A stretch of 64,000 nucleotides of DNA from Wenzhouxiangella marina (GTDB lineage: Bacteria > Pseudomonadota > Gammaproteobacteria > Xanthomonadales > Wenzhouxiangellaceae). The notes beneath the pieces are model-generated. The model did no database searches and had not been told where the DNA came from. It saw only the letters and a program-made list of their open reading frames with translations. Every line of letters begins with the position of its first letter. Position 1 is the stretch's first letter. Shown piece after piece: positions 36,419-49,586 of the stretch. The stretch spans positions 1,544,501 to 1,608,500 of the forward strand of contig NZ_CP012154.1 in NCBI RefSeq assembly GCF_001187785.1, written 5' to 3'. The translations under genes were made by a program, and so were the position numbers.

Positions 36419-37239
36419 GGCGTCTCCTCTCCGGCCTTTTCGCCACGCTGCTGATCGCGGGCGGGCTGACCGCCTGCGCGCCCTGGCAACCGGCACCCGT
36501 CGAAGATCGTCGTGAACAGCCGCCGCCTCGGGCGAGCCGACCCGCACCCGGTCCGGCGCCCGCCGTCTACGAGATCAGGCGCGGTGACACCCTGTACTCC
36601 ATTGCCTTTCGCTACGGCCTCGATTGGCGATCGGTGGCCAGCTGGAACGGCATGAGTGCGCCTTACACCATCCGGCCCGGGCAGGAAATCCGTCTGACCG
36701 CGCCGCCCGTCGCCCGCGAGGTCCGCCCGCCCGCTCCCGAACCGGCGCCTCCTCGCTCTGTGCCCCCGGCCAGCACGCAGCCGGCGGTTCGACCCTCCGC
36801 GCCGGCCGAATCCTCGCCATCGTCACCCCAGCCTGCCCCGAGCTCGGGAGCAAGTCGCCGGGTGGCCGGTGTCGACTGGCGCTGGCCGACGGCCGGTGCC
36901 GTCGCCCGGGCCTTCGACGCCTCGGCGGCGCGCCGTGGCATCGGCATCCGGGGGCAGGCAGGTCAGACCGTGGTGGCAGCGGCCGATGGGGAAGTCGTCT
37001 ACAGCGGCACGGCGCTGATCGGCTACGGGGAGCTGATCATCATCAAGCATTCGGCCACGATGCTGTCGGCCTATGGGCACAATCGCCGTCGTCTGGTTGC
37101 CGAGGGCGCTCGTGTCCGGGCCGGTCAGCCGATCGGAGAAATGGGCCTGGACGAGACCGACCAGGCCGTGCTGCACTTCGAGATCCGGCGCAACGGCGAA
37201 CCCGAGAATCCCCTGGAGTTTCTTCCGCCGCGAGACTAG
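36409..37239 (+). CDS. nlpD: NlpD-like lipoprotein: LysM plus degenerate LytM domain
   Basis: About 276 residues: a lipoprotein signal with lipobox LTAC, a LysM domain (YEIRRGDTLYSIAFRYGLDW... IRPGQEIRL), a Pro/Ala/Ser-rich linker and a C-terminal M23 domain. That domain has GIGIRGQAGQTVVAAADGEVVYSG and LHFEIRRNGEPENPLEFLP. The first zinc-binding segment is degenerate, as in E. coli NlpD, so it is an amidase activator rather than an enzyme. AmiC nearby is the natural partner. The start is uncertain: three consecutive GTG codons (36403-36411) lie inside the yqaA end. Confidence 0.9.
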   Translation: MAVGRLLSGLFATLLIAGGLTACAPWQPAPVEDRREQPPPRASRPAPGPAPAVYEIRRGDTLYSIAFRYGLDWRSVASWNGMSAPYTIRPGQEIRLTAPPVAREVRPPAPEPAPPRSVPPASTQPAVRPSAPAESSPSSPQPAPSSGASRRVAGVDWRWPTAGAVARAFDASAARRGIGIRGQAGQTVVAAADGEVVYSGTALIGYGELIIIKHSATMLSAYGHNRRRLVAEGARVRAGQPIGEMGLDETDQAVLHFEIRRNGEPENPLEFLPPRD

Positions 37240-37294
37240 TGACGGTCCGTGACCGAGCGCAACCACAAAAACGCGACATCCGCTTTACTACGAT

Positions 37295-37355
37295 CCCGAC
37301 AACCCATTACTCTCGAGGCTCGCCCTTTGATGAGGGCGTTGGCGATGTCGGGACA
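37295..37355 (+). other. Nested inverted repeats upstream of the nsrR-like gene
   Basis: CCCGACA and TGTCGGG form an outer pair enclosing CGCCCT-TTGATG-AGGGCG (37321-37338). The structure ends about 25 nt before the regulator's ATG. It could be an nlpD terminator, an mRNA leader structure or an operator; no T tract is present. Confidence 0.35.
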
Positions 37356-37379
37356 AGCTGGAGCATTCAGGGGCGCGTC

Positions 37380-37829
37380 ATGCGGGTTACACGCTATACG
37401 GACTATTCACTGCGGATGCTGATCTACCTGGCGGTTCAGGGGGAGCGTCGCAGCACGATCGGCGAGATCTCCGATGCCTACGGAATCTCGAAGAACCACT
37501 TGATGAAGGTGGCGCAGCAGCTGGCGGCCGACGGCTTCGTGGATTCCGCCCGCGGCGTCAATGGCGGGGTGAAGCTGGCCCGGCCCGCCGAAGACATCAA
37601 TATCGGCGAGGTGGTGCGCCTGATGGAGCCGGATCTGGGCTTGGTCGAGTGCATGCGTGCCGACAACGAGTGCGTGATCACGCCGGCCTGTCGCCTGCGC
37701 TCCGTCCTGCATCGGGCGAAGAGCCAGTTCATCGACTGCCTTGACCGGGTCAGCCTGTCCGAAGTGGTTCCCGAGAGCAAGGCGCCGGAACTCAGAACCC
37801 TGCTTCGCATCAAGCTCGCCATGGACTGA
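37380..37829 (+). CDS. nsrR: Rrf2 family regulator, NsrR-like
   Basis: This 149-residue winged-helix repressor has MRVTRYTDYSLRMLIYLAV, the recognition segment ISKNHLMKVAQQLAADGFV and GVNGGVKLARPAEDINIGEVVRLMEP. Cluster ligands are Cys91, Cys98 and Cys104, with Asp8 at the position that completes the cluster in NsrR. NsrR senses nitric oxide through an Fe-S cluster. ATG 37380 starts the conserved DNA-binding domain; longer frames run into nlpD. No obvious target site was found nearby. Confidence 0.85.
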   Translation: MRVTRYTDYSLRMLIYLAVQGERRSTIGEISDAYGISKNHLMKVAQQLAADGFVDSARGVNGGVKLARPAEDINIGEVVRLMEPDLGLVECMRADNECVITPACRLRSVLHRAKSQFIDCLDRVSLSEVVPESKAPELRTLLRIKLAMD

Positions 37830-37923
37830 ACCAACCGGACTTCCGGGCTCATGGGCGGCTTTCTGCAGAAGAAGCCTTCAGTTGTTCTTGTATCTTGCCG
37901 TTTTGACTTGAAAAAGTTCGAGA

Positions 37924-39282
37924 ATGGGGGCAAGATTGCAGATAGAGTCCTGCTCGGGAAGCTTCGTGACTGGAACGCTGTGCAGAATCGGACTGGTGGT
38001 GTTGGCCTTGACGGGTAGCGCCCTCGTCTTCGCTTCGGAGGTCCGCAACCTGCGCGTCTGGGCGGGTCCGGACAGCACGCGAGCCGTGCTCGATCTCGAC
38101 GGCCGCGTCGACTACCGCCTCTTCACCCTGGATGATCCCGCACGCGTCGTCGTCGATATCGATGGCACGTCGATCGAGCACCAGCTGTCCATCGACCCGG
38201 AGCGCAGCGGCGTCATCGAAGCCGTTCGCCATGGCGTTCGCAACGGCAGCGATCTGCGGGTGGTCTTCGATCTCGAGGAAAACGCCAAGCCGCAGAGCTT
38301 CCTGCTGGATCCTGCCGGTGAGTACGGACATCGCCTGGTCATCGACCTGACCCCTGAGAACGCACAGACCGCTACCGAACGCGTGCGAGAGGTGGTCCGG
38401 GCAGCGACCACCGGTGAGCGTGAAATGATCGTTGCGATCGACGCCGGTCATGGCGGTGAGGATCCCGGGGCCATCGGGCCGAGCGGTGTGTTCGAAAAGA
38501 CCGTCACGCTGGCCATTGCCCGGGCGCTCGAGGAGCGCATCAACGCGATGCCCGGCATGCGCGGCGTGCTGATTCGCACCGATGATTACTTCGTTCCCCT
38601 GCAGGAGCGCTACGGGCGCGCTCGGAATGCCGAGGCGGACCTGTTCATTTCCATCCACGCCGATGCCTTTCGTGATTTCCGGGTGCGCGGCAGTTCGGTC
38701 TACATCCTCTCTCGACGGGGCGCCTCCAGCGAGGCCGCCCGCCTGCTCGCCCAGAGCGAGAACCAGTCGGACCTGATCGGCGGCGTTCGCCTCGACCGAG
38801 GTGACGACATGCTCAGTTCGGTGCTGCTGGATCTGTCGCAGAGTGCATCCCTCGAGTACAGTTCCCGCGCTGCGGAATCCGTGCTCACCCAGCTCGACAC
38901 GGTCGGCCGCCGCCATCGCTCTCAGGTCGAGCGCGCGAATTTCGTCGTGCTGCGCTCGCCGGATGTGCCCAGCATCCTCGTGGAAGTGGGCTTCATCAGC
39001 AATCCGCAGGACGAAAACAACCTGAACAATCCCCAGCATCGGGAGCGGATTGCCGCCGCGATCGCCCGGGGCGTGGATGAGCACTTCCGTCAGACGGCAC
39101 CGCAGGGGACCTGGTTTGCCAACAACCGGACGCGTGGCCGACACGTGGTCGAACGCGGCGACACCCTGGGCGTCATCGCGCGTCGTTATCAGGTCAATGT
39201 CAATCGCCTGCGTGAGGCCAATGGTCTCGACGACGATGTGATCCATCCTGGGGCAGTGCTGGTGATCCCGACCGGCAGCTGA
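37924..39282 (+). CDS. amiC: N-acetylmuramoyl-L-alanine amidase, AmiC-like
   Basis: The 452-residue periplasmic enzyme has a signal peptide (about 15-38), an AMIN domain (about 40-145) and an Amidase_3 catalytic domain with zinc ligands in AIDAGHGGEDPGA, FEKTV and FISIHADAF, and the catalytic Glu in LVEVGFISN. A C-terminal LysM domain follows (RHVVERGDTLGVIARRYQVN). It splits septal peptidoglycan during division, activated by NlpD-type proteins such as the one 0.7 kb upstream. A nearer in-frame start closer to the signal is possible. Confidence 0.93.
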   Translation: MGARLQIESCSGSFVTGTLCRIGLVVLALTGSALVFASEVRNLRVWAGPDSTRAVLDLDGRVDYRLFTLDDPARVVVDIDGTSIEHQLSIDPERSGVIEAVRHGVRNGSDLRVVFDLEENAKPQSFLLDPAGEYGHRLVIDLTPENAQTATERVREVVRAATTGEREMIVAIDAGHGGEDPGAIGPSGVFEKTVTLAIARALEERINAMPGMRGVLIRTDDYFVPLQERYGRARNAEADLFISIHADAFRDFRVRGSSVYILSRRGASSEAARLLAQSENQSDLIGGVRLDRGDDMLSSVLLDLSQSASLEYSSRAAESVLTQLDTVGRRHRSQVERANFVVLRSPDVPSILVEVGFISNPQDENNLNNPQHRERIAAAIARGVDEHFRQTAPQGTWFANNRTRGRHVVERGDTLGVIARRYQVNVNRLREANGLDDDVIHPGAVLVIPTGS

Positions 39283-39341
39283 GTCGTTCCCCCGTCTCGA
39301 TCGTCCAATCCTGAAGGCCGCATGTCGCTAAACTGAGCGGC

Positions 39342-41120
39342 ATGCCGATTCGACAACTTTCTACGCATCTCATCAACCAGATCGCTGCCGGCGAGGTCGT
39401 CGAGCGGCCGGCCTCGGTGGTCAAGGAACTGATCGAGAACAGTCTGGATTCCGGCGCGGATCGTATCCGCGTCGATGTGGAGCAGGGCGGCACTCGCCGC
39501 ATTCGCGTCACCGATAACGGGGCCGGGATCGAGGCCGATCAGCTGCATTTGGCCCTGGCGCCACATGCCACCAGCAAGATCGCCGATCTGGACGATCTCG
39601 AAGCCGTGGCCAGCTTCGGTTTCCGAGGCGAGGCCCTGGCCTCCATCGCCTCCGTGTCCCGACTTCGCCTGGCTTCTCGACCCGCCGACGCCCAGAGCGG
39701 GCAGGCGATCGAAGCCGAAGGCGGTACCCTGTCCGAACCACAGCCGGCCGGCATGCCCACGGGCACCGTGATCGATGTTCGTGATCTCTTCTACAACGTG
39801 CCGGCGCGGCGCAAGTTCGTCCGGACCGAGCGCACCGAGTTCGGCCATATCGATGAGCTCGTCCGCCGCCTGGCGCTGGCCAATATGGAGGTGGGTTTCG
39901 AACTCTTCCACGACGGCCGTGCCGTGCGGCGTCTGGCGCCCGTGGCCGATCAGGCCGGCTGGCTCAGGCGGGTCTCGGATGTCTGCGGGCAGGGCTTCGT
40001 CGAGCAGGCCCTCGAACTCGAGCGCGATCATGCGGGCTTGCGTCTGTCGGGTTGGGTGGCGCGGCCGGCCTATTCGCGCAGTCAGGCCGATCAGCAGTTC
40101 TTCTTCGTCAACGGACGCCTGGTTCGCGATCGGCTGGTCGCGCACGCGATTCGCCAGGCCTATCGGGACGTCCTTTTTCACGGCAGGCATCCGGCCTTCG
40201 TGCTGCGACTGGACCTCGATCCGAGGCGCGTGGACGTCAACGTCCACCCACAGAAGACCGAGGTGCGGTTTCGCGACGGCCGCCTGGTGCATGATTTTCT
40301 CTTCTCGACCATCAATCAGGCCCTGGCCGAGACGAGACCGGGGCAGGGCGTGGCGGCCTCGTCCGGTGCGCGTCCCGAGTTTTTCGGCTTCACGGGCCGG
40401 GCGAGCGTCGAGCGCTCCCCGTCCCAGTCCGGTCTGGGGCTCGCGGTGGGTGATGCGGTGTCGAGCTACGCTCGCCTCGTCCAGGCCGAAGGCGGGTCCG
40501 GATCCGACCGGATCGAAGCGGTGGATGCCGGCGACATGCCGCCCCTGGGCTTCGCGGTCGCGCAGATCCATGGTGTGTTCGTGCTCGCCGAAAATGCCCA
40601 GGGCCTGGTCGTGGTCGACATGCATGCCGCACACGAGCGGATCGTCTACGAGCAGCTCAAGCGCAGCTGGGGAGAGGATCGGGTTCGTTCCCAGCGTTTG
40701 CTGGTGCCCGAGAAGCTGGCCGTGTCACGACGTGAGGTGCAGGCTCTGGAGACCCATGGGCAGGACCTCGGCCGGCTGGGCTTCGAGCTCGATCTGGCCG
40801 GTCCGGAGAGCGTGATCGTGCGCGCCGTGCCGAGCCTGCTGGCGACCTCCGATCCCCTGGGTCTGGTCCGGGACCTGCTGGCGGATCTGGCCGAGCTGGG
40901 CCGCAGCGAACGCGTCGAGACTGCGATCGACGAGCTGCTCTCGACCATGGCCTGCCATGGCTCGGTGCGCGCCAATCGGCGCCTGAACATCGACGAGATG
41001 AACCGCTTGTTGCGCGACATGGAGCGAACCGAGCGCAGTGATCAATGCAATCACGGCCGGCCGACCTGGGTGCAGCTGGACATGAAATCCCTCGACCGGC
41101 TCTTCCTGCGTGGTCAGTGA
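39342..41120 (+). CDS. mutL: DNA mismatch repair protein MutL
   Basis: The 592-residue protein has the GHKL ATPase N-terminus (ELIENSLDSGA, DNGAGIEAD, SFGFRGEALASI) and a C-terminal dimerisation domain. The C-terminus contains the DMHAAHERIVYE endonuclease motif, plus ACHGS and CNHGRP metal-site motifs. It therefore looks like a nicking MutL of a bacterium without MutH. It overlaps miaA by 11 nt. Confidence 0.95.
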   Translation: MPIRQLSTHLINQIAAGEVVERPASVVKELIENSLDSGADRIRVDVEQGGTRRIRVTDNGAGIEADQLHLALAPHATSKIADLDDLEAVASFGFRGEALASIASVSRLRLASRPADAQSGQAIEAEGGTLSEPQPAGMPTGTVIDVRDLFYNVPARRKFVRTERTEFGHIDELVRRLALANMEVGFELFHDGRAVRRLAPVADQAGWLRRVSDVCGQGFVEQALELERDHAGLRLSGWVARPAYSRSQADQQFFFVNGRLVRDRLVAHAIRQAYRDVLFHGRHPAFVLRLDLDPRRVDVNVHPQKTEVRFRDGRLVHDFLFSTINQALAETRPGQGVAASSGARPEFFGFTGRASVERSPSQSGLGLAVGDAVSSYARLVQAEGGSGSDRIEAVDAGDMPPLGFAVAQIHGVFVLAENAQGLVVVDMHAAHERIVYEQLKRSWGEDRVRSQRLLVPEKLAVSRREVQALETHGQDLGRLGFELDLAGPESVIVRAVPSLLATSDPLGLVRDLLADLAELGRSERVETAIDELLSTMACHGSVRANRRLNIDEMNRLLRDMERTERSDQCNHGRPTWVQLDMKSLDRLFLRGQ

Positions 41121-42114
41121 CCCGCGATCGGGTGCCGATCTGCCGCCCGCGGTCATCCTGACCGGCCCGACGGCGGCGGGGAAGACCGATGTGGCCATGG
41201 CGCTGGCCGATCGCTTCGACGTGGCCTTGATCAGCGTGGATTCGGCCCAGGTCTACCGTGGCCTCGACATCGGTGCAGCCAAGCCCGATGCGGTAACCCT
41301 GGCTCGCTACCCCCATGCCCTGATCGATATCCGGGATCCCGCCGAGGCCTACTCCGCCGCGGACTTCGTCAAGGATTGCGAAGCGGCCATGCGGGAGGCT
41401 CGGGCCGCGCGCCGTCTGCCCGTCTTGGTGGGAGGCACCACGCTCTATCTTCGCGCGCTCATCTACGGCCTCGATCCACTGCCGCCGGCCGATCCGAGCC
41501 TGCGAGAGCAGCTCGCGACCGAACTTGCCGAAGACGGCGGTCGCGGTCTGCACGCCGAGCTCGCTTCGGCGGACTCGGCAGCTGCCGCCAGGATCCGCCC
41601 GAATGACCCGCAGCGCCTGCTCCGCGCCGTCGAGATCCTTCGTCTGACCGGCAAGGGCCCAAGCCATTGGCAGACCGGTAATCGCCTGGCCCGTCTCGAC
41701 ACTCTGCGCCTGGTGATCACGCCCTCCGATCGCAAGGTGCTGCACGATCGCATCGCCCTGCGCTTCGAACGGATGGTGGCCGAGGGCTTTCTCGACGAGG
41801 TGGCTGCGCTGCGCAAGCGGGGTGATCTGGGGCCGGATCTGCCCGCGATCCGAAGCGTCGGCTATCGTCAGGCCTGGGATTTCCTCGCCGGCCGTTTCGA
41901 CCAGGAGAGCTTTCTGCAGCGGGCGCGAGCGGCGACCCGGCAGCTGGCCAAGCGTCAGTTGACGGCCCTGCGCCAGATGCGCGCGGCTCTCTGGTATGAT
42001 TCACAGAAAGGCGCTGCAATTGATAGTATTTTCAGGCAGGTACAGGGGTTTTCCAAACAGCTCGATGAGGCGGCGGAATTGACAGAGCACCGCTCGGGCC
42101 CATCACTGGATTGA
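41110..42114 (+). CDS. miaA: tRNA dimethylallyltransferase
   Basis: The 334-residue enzyme adds the isopentenyl group to A37 of tRNAs reading UNN codons. Motifs are P-loop ILTGPTAAGKT, ISVDSAQVYRGLDIGAAKP, YPHALIDIRDPAEAYSAADF, PVLVGGTTLYLRAL, and RSVGYRQAW near the C-terminus. The GTG start at 41110 lies inside mutL. miaA-hfq-hflX order is conserved in gammaproteobacteria. Confidence 0.95.
   Translation: MVSDPRSGADLPPAVILTGPTAAGKTDVAMALADRFDVALISVDSAQVYRGLDIGAAKPDAVTLARYPHALIDIRDPAEAYSAADFVKDCEAAMREARAARRLPVLVGGTTLYLRALIYGLDPLPPADPSLREQLATELAEDGGRGLHAELASADSAAAARIRPNDPQRLLRAVEILRLTGKGPSHWQTGNRLARLDTLRLVITPSDRKVLHDRIALRFERMVAEGFLDEVAALRKRGDLGPDLPAIRSVGYRQAWDFLAGRFDQESFLQRARAATRQLAKRQLTALRQMRAALWYDSQKGAAIDSIFRQVQGFSKQLDEAAELTEHRSGPSLD
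41992..42000 (+). promoter_or_regulatory. Extended -10 promoter candidate for hfq within miaA
   Basis: TGGTATGAT contains an extended -10 TG-n element and TATGAT (5/6). No good -35 is present, as is usual for extended -10 promoters. hfq in other gammaproteobacteria also has promoters inside miaA. Confidence 0.4.
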
Positions 42115-42166
42115 AGACAGTCGACCCACGAATTCAACGAAAAGACGCATACCAAGGAGTCAATAA

Positions 42167-42406
42167 ATGTCCAAGGGTCAATCGCTGCAAGATCCATTTC
42201 TGAATGCGCTCCGGCGCGAGCATGTGCCGGTGTCGATCTATCTGGTCAATGGCATCAAGCTTCAGGGGCAGATCGAATCCTTCGATAACTTCGTGATTTT
42301 GCTGAAGAACTCCGTCAGTCAGATGATCTACAAGCACGCGATTTCTACCGTGGTCCCGGCGCGCAATGTGCGCATGAGCGAGCACGGGGAGGCGCAGGAC
42401 TCCTGA
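42167..42406 (+). CDS. hfq: RNA chaperone Hfq
   Basis: The 79-residue Sm-fold protein is nearly canonical: [58 protein letters not shown] (Sm2 motif YKHAI). The flexible C-terminal tail is short. AAGGAG lies 8-10 nt upstream of ATG. It mediates sRNA-mRNA pairing. Its stop TGA overlaps the proposed CTG start of hflX. Confidence 0.98.
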   Translation: MSKGQSLQDPFLNALRREHVPVSIYLVNGIKLQGQIESFDNFVILLKNSVSQMIYKHAISTVVPARNVRMSEHGEAQDS

Positions 42407-43722
42407 TCGAGGTCGGCACCGCAGACGTCGAAGCCCGCGCCTCCGGGGCGCCGGCACGGACGATACTGCTTCATCCGGTCATCGAGCGTTCCGACGACCA
42501 GGACTCGCGCGAGGAATTCCGGCGTCTGGCCGAATCGGCGGGCCTGGAGATCGTCGGCGAGCTGCAGGCGCCACGCTCGCGTCCTGACCCCAAGTACCTG
42601 GTCGGTTCCGGCAAGGTCGACGAGCTGGCCGAACGCGTGGCCGAACTCTCGGCGGAGCTGGTTCTCGTCAACGGGCGTCTGTCACCCATCCAGGAGCGAA
42701 ACCTGGTGCGACGCCTGGGCGTCAACGTGCTCGACCGGACCACGCTGATTCTTGACATCTTCGCCCAGCGGGCACGCTCGCACGAGGGCAAACTGCAGGT
42801 CGAGCTGGCCCAGCTCAAGCACCTGTCCACGCGGCTGGTGCGTGGCTGGACCCACCTCGAGCGACAGCGAGGTGGGATCGGCATGCGCGGGCCCGGCGAA
42901 ACCCAGCTCGAAACCGACCGTCGTCTGCTGGCCAATCGCATCCGGGCCCTGACCGCACGCCTCGACAAGGTCGAGCAGCGCCGCGCCGAGGGACGCCGCG
43001 CCCGCGAGCGGGGCGAAACCCCGTTGATCGCGCTGGTCGGCTACACCAACGCCGGCAAGAGCACCCTGTTCAATCGACTGACCGAATCGGCTGTGATGGC
43101 CAGGGATCAATTGTTCGCCACCCTCGATCCCACGGTGCGCCGCATCGAGAGCCTGGCCGGCAGCCCGGTACTGCTCAGCGATACCGTGGGTTTCATCCGC
43201 GATCTGCCGCACGAGCTGGTGGCCGCCTTCCGTGCCACCCTGGAAGAAACCCTGGGGGCAAGCCTGGTGGTGCACGTCATCGACGCGGCCGATCCGGACC
43301 GGGCGCGGCATCAGGCCGTGGTCGAAGAAGTGCTCGACGACATCGGGGCGGCGGATCTGCCCCTGCTTCGGGTCTACAACAAGGCCGATCTGACCGATCA
43401 TGCGCCGGGGCTCGAGCGTGACGAGGGCGGCGAAATCCGCGCCGTCTGGGTGTCGGCGGCGACCGGCGAGGGCATGGACGCGCTCAAACGGGCCCTGAGC
43501 GAGCGGGTCGGTGAGGGTCGGATCCACCGCTGGATCGATCTGGGCCCCGACCATGCCCGCCTCCGCTCGCGGCTGTTCGCGCTCGGCGTGGTCCAGCAGG
43601 AGCGAATCGACGAGGAGGGCATCTGCCATCTCGAGGTGGAACTCGACCGTCGCGATGCCCGCTTGTTGACGCGCCTTGGCGGGGCCGATGGCAAACTGGT
43701 CGAGGAAGTCCTGTTAAACTAA
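42403..43722 (+). CDS. hflX: Ribosome-associated GTPase HflX, non-AUG start
   Basis: The frame encodes about 439 residues of HflX: N-terminal domain ([31 protein letters not shown]), [46 protein letters not shown], then the G domain ([35 protein letters not shown]). HflX splits stalled ribosomes. No ATG, GTG or TTG occurs in frame between the upstream stop (42286) and GTG 42637, which would delete the N-terminal domain. I place the start at CTG 42403, overlapping the hfq stop, with GGGGAGG 10 nt upstream. Confidence 0.88.
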   Translation: MIEVGTADVEARASGAPARTILLHPVIERSDDQDSREEFRRLAESAGLEIVGELQAPRSRPDPKYLVGSGKVDELAERVAELSAELVLVNGRLSPIQERNLVRRLGVNVLDRTTLILDIFAQRARSHEGKLQVELAQLKHLSTRLVRGWTHLERQRGGIGMRGPGETQLETDRRLLANRIRALTARLDKVEQRRAEGRRARERGETPLIALVGYTNAGKSTLFNRLTESAVMARDQLFATLDPTVRRIESLAGSPVLLSDTVGFIRDLPHELVAAFRATLEETLGASLVVHVIDAADPDRARHQAVVEEVLDDIGAADLPLLRVYNKADLTDHAPGLERDEGGEIRAVWVSAATGEGMDALKRALSERVGEGRIHRWIDLGPDHARLRSRLFALGVVQQERIDEEGICHLEVELDRRDARLLTRLGGADGKLVEEVLLN

Positions 43723-43823
43723 TCGGCTTGGCGTCGGCCACTCAGCGCTGACCCGTTCCGCTCCCGCGGGACCGGTCGAGCGGGACCGATGCGCGGGCCC
43801 AGCGAAGATCAACGGAGACAGCA

Positions 43824-44978
43824 ATGCCCTGGAATGAACCCGGCCGTGGAAGCGGTGGTGGTGATGATCGCGATCCCTGGAAGGGAGGCAACGGACAGCA
43901 GCCGCCCGATCTCGATGAGGTGTTCGCCAACGTGCAACGTCGCCTGAAGAAGATCATGGGCGGTGGCGACGATGGCGAGCGTGGCAGTGGTTCGGCCGGA
44001 GGTCCGTCCTTCGGGGGCATTCTGCTGCTCGTCGCCTTGCTGCTGGTGATCTGGGTCGCCTTCACTTCGATCCACATCATCGACGAATCCGAGCGAGGGG
44101 TCGTGCTGCGCTTCGGTGAGCACGCGCGCAACCTGAACCCCGGCCTGAACTTCACCCTGCCGACGCCGGTGGAAGAAGTCATCAAGGTCAACGTCTCCCG
44201 GGTCAGCTCCCTGGAGAACCAGAGCCGCATGCTGACCGGCGACGAGAACCTGATCGACCTGGCCTACGCGATCCAGTACCGGATCGTCGAGCCCGAGTCC
44301 TTCCTGTTCAACGTTCAGGACCCGATCGATTCCCTGTCCCAGGCCGCCGACAGCTCGATTCGCGAAATCATCGGCACCAACGACATGGACTACATCCTGG
44401 AAGTCGGGCGAAACCAGATTGCCCTGGACAGCCAGATGCTGCTCGAGGAAGTGATCAGCCGCTATCAGCCGGGCATAGAGATCACCTCGTTCAACTTGCA
44501 GGAAGTACGCCCGCCCTCCCAGGTGCGCCAGGCCTTCGACGATGTGGTCCGGGCACGTGAGGACCAGATCCGTTTTGCCAACGAGGCTCAGGCCTACGCC
44601 AACCAGGAAGTGCCCGAGGCGCGTGGTCGCGCGGCTCGCATCCTGGAAGAGGCACGCGGCTATCAGGAGTCGGTGATCGCTCGGGCCACCGGTGAGGCCG
44701 ATCGTTTCATTTCCATCTACACGGAATATGCGCAGGCGCCGGAAGTCACCCGCGAGCGGCTCTATCTCGAAACCCTCGAGCGCGTCTACGGTCGCTCCTC
44801 CAAGATCCTGATGGACGTCGATGGGTCCAACAACATGTTCTATCTGCCCCTGGATCGACTGGGCGGAAATGCCTCGGCCACCGCGCCACCCCCCCCGCTG
44901 ATGCTCCCCAGCGATCAGCAGCGTGGCCGCGAGTCCACCACCGACCCGAGAGCCCGTAGCGGCCGGGAGGGACGTTGA
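43824..44978 (+). CDS. hflK: FtsH regulator HflK
   Basis: The 384-residue protein has the HflK N-terminus (PWNEPGRGSGGGDDRDPWKG), a Gly-rich cytoplasmic stretch, one membrane helix (about 70-90) and an SPFH/band-7 domain (ESERGVVLRFGEHARNLNPGLNF to about 320). With HflC it forms a large periplasmic cage around the FtsH protease. It is followed 1 nt later by hflC. Confidence 0.95.
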   Translation: MPWNEPGRGSGGGDDRDPWKGGNGQQPPDLDEVFANVQRRLKKIMGGGDDGERGSGSAGGPSFGGILLLVALLLVIWVAFTSIHIIDESERGVVLRFGEHARNLNPGLNFTLPTPVEEVIKVNVSRVSSLENQSRMLTGDENLIDLAYAIQYRIVEPESFLFNVQDPIDSLSQAADSSIREIIGTNDMDYILEVGRNQIALDSQMLLEEVISRYQPGIEITSFNLQEVRPPSQVRQAFDDVVRAREDQIRFANEAQAYANQEVPEARGRAARILEEARGYQESVIARATGEADRFISIYTEYAQAPEVTRERLYLETLERVYGRSSKILMDVDGSNNMFYLPLDRLGGNASATAPPPPLMLPSDQQRGRESTTDPRARSGREGR

Positions 44979-44979
44979 T

Positions 44980-47153
<2,174 letters not shown>

Positions 47154-47166
47154 TTCCACGAACTGA

Positions 47167-48474
<1,308 letters not shown>

Positions 48475-48515
48475 GTCGACCTTCCGGCCCGTGCGCTGCG
48501 ATCGGAGTTCCTGAC

Positions 48516-49586
48516 ATGAAGCGCCACAATTTTTCGGCCGGTCCGGCGATGCTGCCGGTGGAGGTGCGCCAGCGCCTCGCCGAGGCCCTGGCCCCGTCTG
48601 CCGACGGCAGCCCGTCGATCGCCGAAGTCTCCCACCGGGGGCCGCGCTTCGCCGCACTCGCCGAAGAACTGGAGCATCGTCTGCGGGCGCTGATGGGCCT
48701 GGGCGACAGCCATGCTCTGCTCCTTCTCCAGGGCGGTGCCAATCTGCAGTTTGCCTGGCTGCCGATGAATCTGGCCGTGGGGCGGACACCCGCCTACCTG
48801 ATCAGCGGTCACTGGGGCCTCAAGGCCCTGGCCGAAGCCCGTCGCCTCGGGCCGGCCGAAGTGGTGGGAAGCAGCGAGCGCGACGGCTTTCGGGATGTGC
48901 CCGAGGTGGGGCATCTGCCCGAGCACTGCGCCTATCTTCACTACACGGGTAACGAGACGATCCACGGCGTCCAGTTCGAGCAGCCGCCGACGGTGGCCGT
49001 GCCGCTGGCGGCCGACCTGAGCTCGGAGTTCCTTTCGCGCCCATACCCTTACGCCGATCTGGCCTTTGCCTACGCCGGCGCGCAGAAGAACCTGGGCATC
49101 GCCGGGCTGACGGTGGTGAGCATCCGTCGCGATCTGCTCGCGCGGATTCCGGACGGTCTGCCTCGCTATCTCGACTATCGAAGCTGGGTCGAGTCGGACT
49201 CCATGTACAACACGCCAGTGACCCTGAGCTGGTATGTGGCGCTGGAGGTCTGTCGATGGATCGAGGAGTCACGTGGCGGTTTGACCGCCCTGGCCGAACG
49301 CAACCGACTGCGGGCAGAGCGCCTTTACCGATGCATCGATGAGAGCGGCTTCTGGTCCAATCCCGTGGCGCCACAAGCGCGTTCGGTCATGAACGTACCG
49401 TTCTTTCCGGCGAGCGAGGATCACGTCGGGCGATTCCTCGAGGCTGCCGAAGCCGCGGGTCTGATGGGCCTCAAGGGTCACCGTGCCCTCGGCGGCCTGC
49501 GCGCCAGCCTGTACAATGCCCTGGACGATGATTCGGTGGAGACCCTGATTGACTTCCTCGGAGACTACGAACGCCGATTCGGCTGA
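48516..49586 (+). CDS. serC: Phosphoserine aminotransferase
   Basis: The 356-residue PLP enzyme of serine (and pyridoxal) synthesis has HNFSAGPAMLPVEV, EVSHRGPRF, LLLQGGANLQFAWLPMNL, the PLP lysine in AYAGAQKNLGIAG and TPVTLSWYVALEV. The 3' end overlaps the TTG start of pheA by 38 nt, as in the serC-pheA-aroA supraoperon of other gammaproteobacteria. Confidence 0.96.
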   Translation: MKRHNFSAGPAMLPVEVRQRLAEALAPSADGSPSIAEVSHRGPRFAALAEELEHRLRALMGLGDSHALLLLQGGANLQFAWLPMNLAVGRTPAYLISGHWGLKALAEARRLGPAEVVGSSERDGFRDVPEVGHLPEHCAYLHYTGNETIHGVQFEQPPTVAVPLAADLSSEFLSRPYPYADLAFAYAGAQKNLGIAGLTVVSIRRDLLARIPDGLPRYLDYRSWVESDSMYNTPVTLSWYVALEVCRWIEESRGGLTALAERNRLRAERLYRCIDESGFWSNPVAPQARSVMNVPFFPASEDHVGRFLEAAEAAGLMGLKGHRALGGLRASLYNALDDDSVETLIDFLGDYERRFG

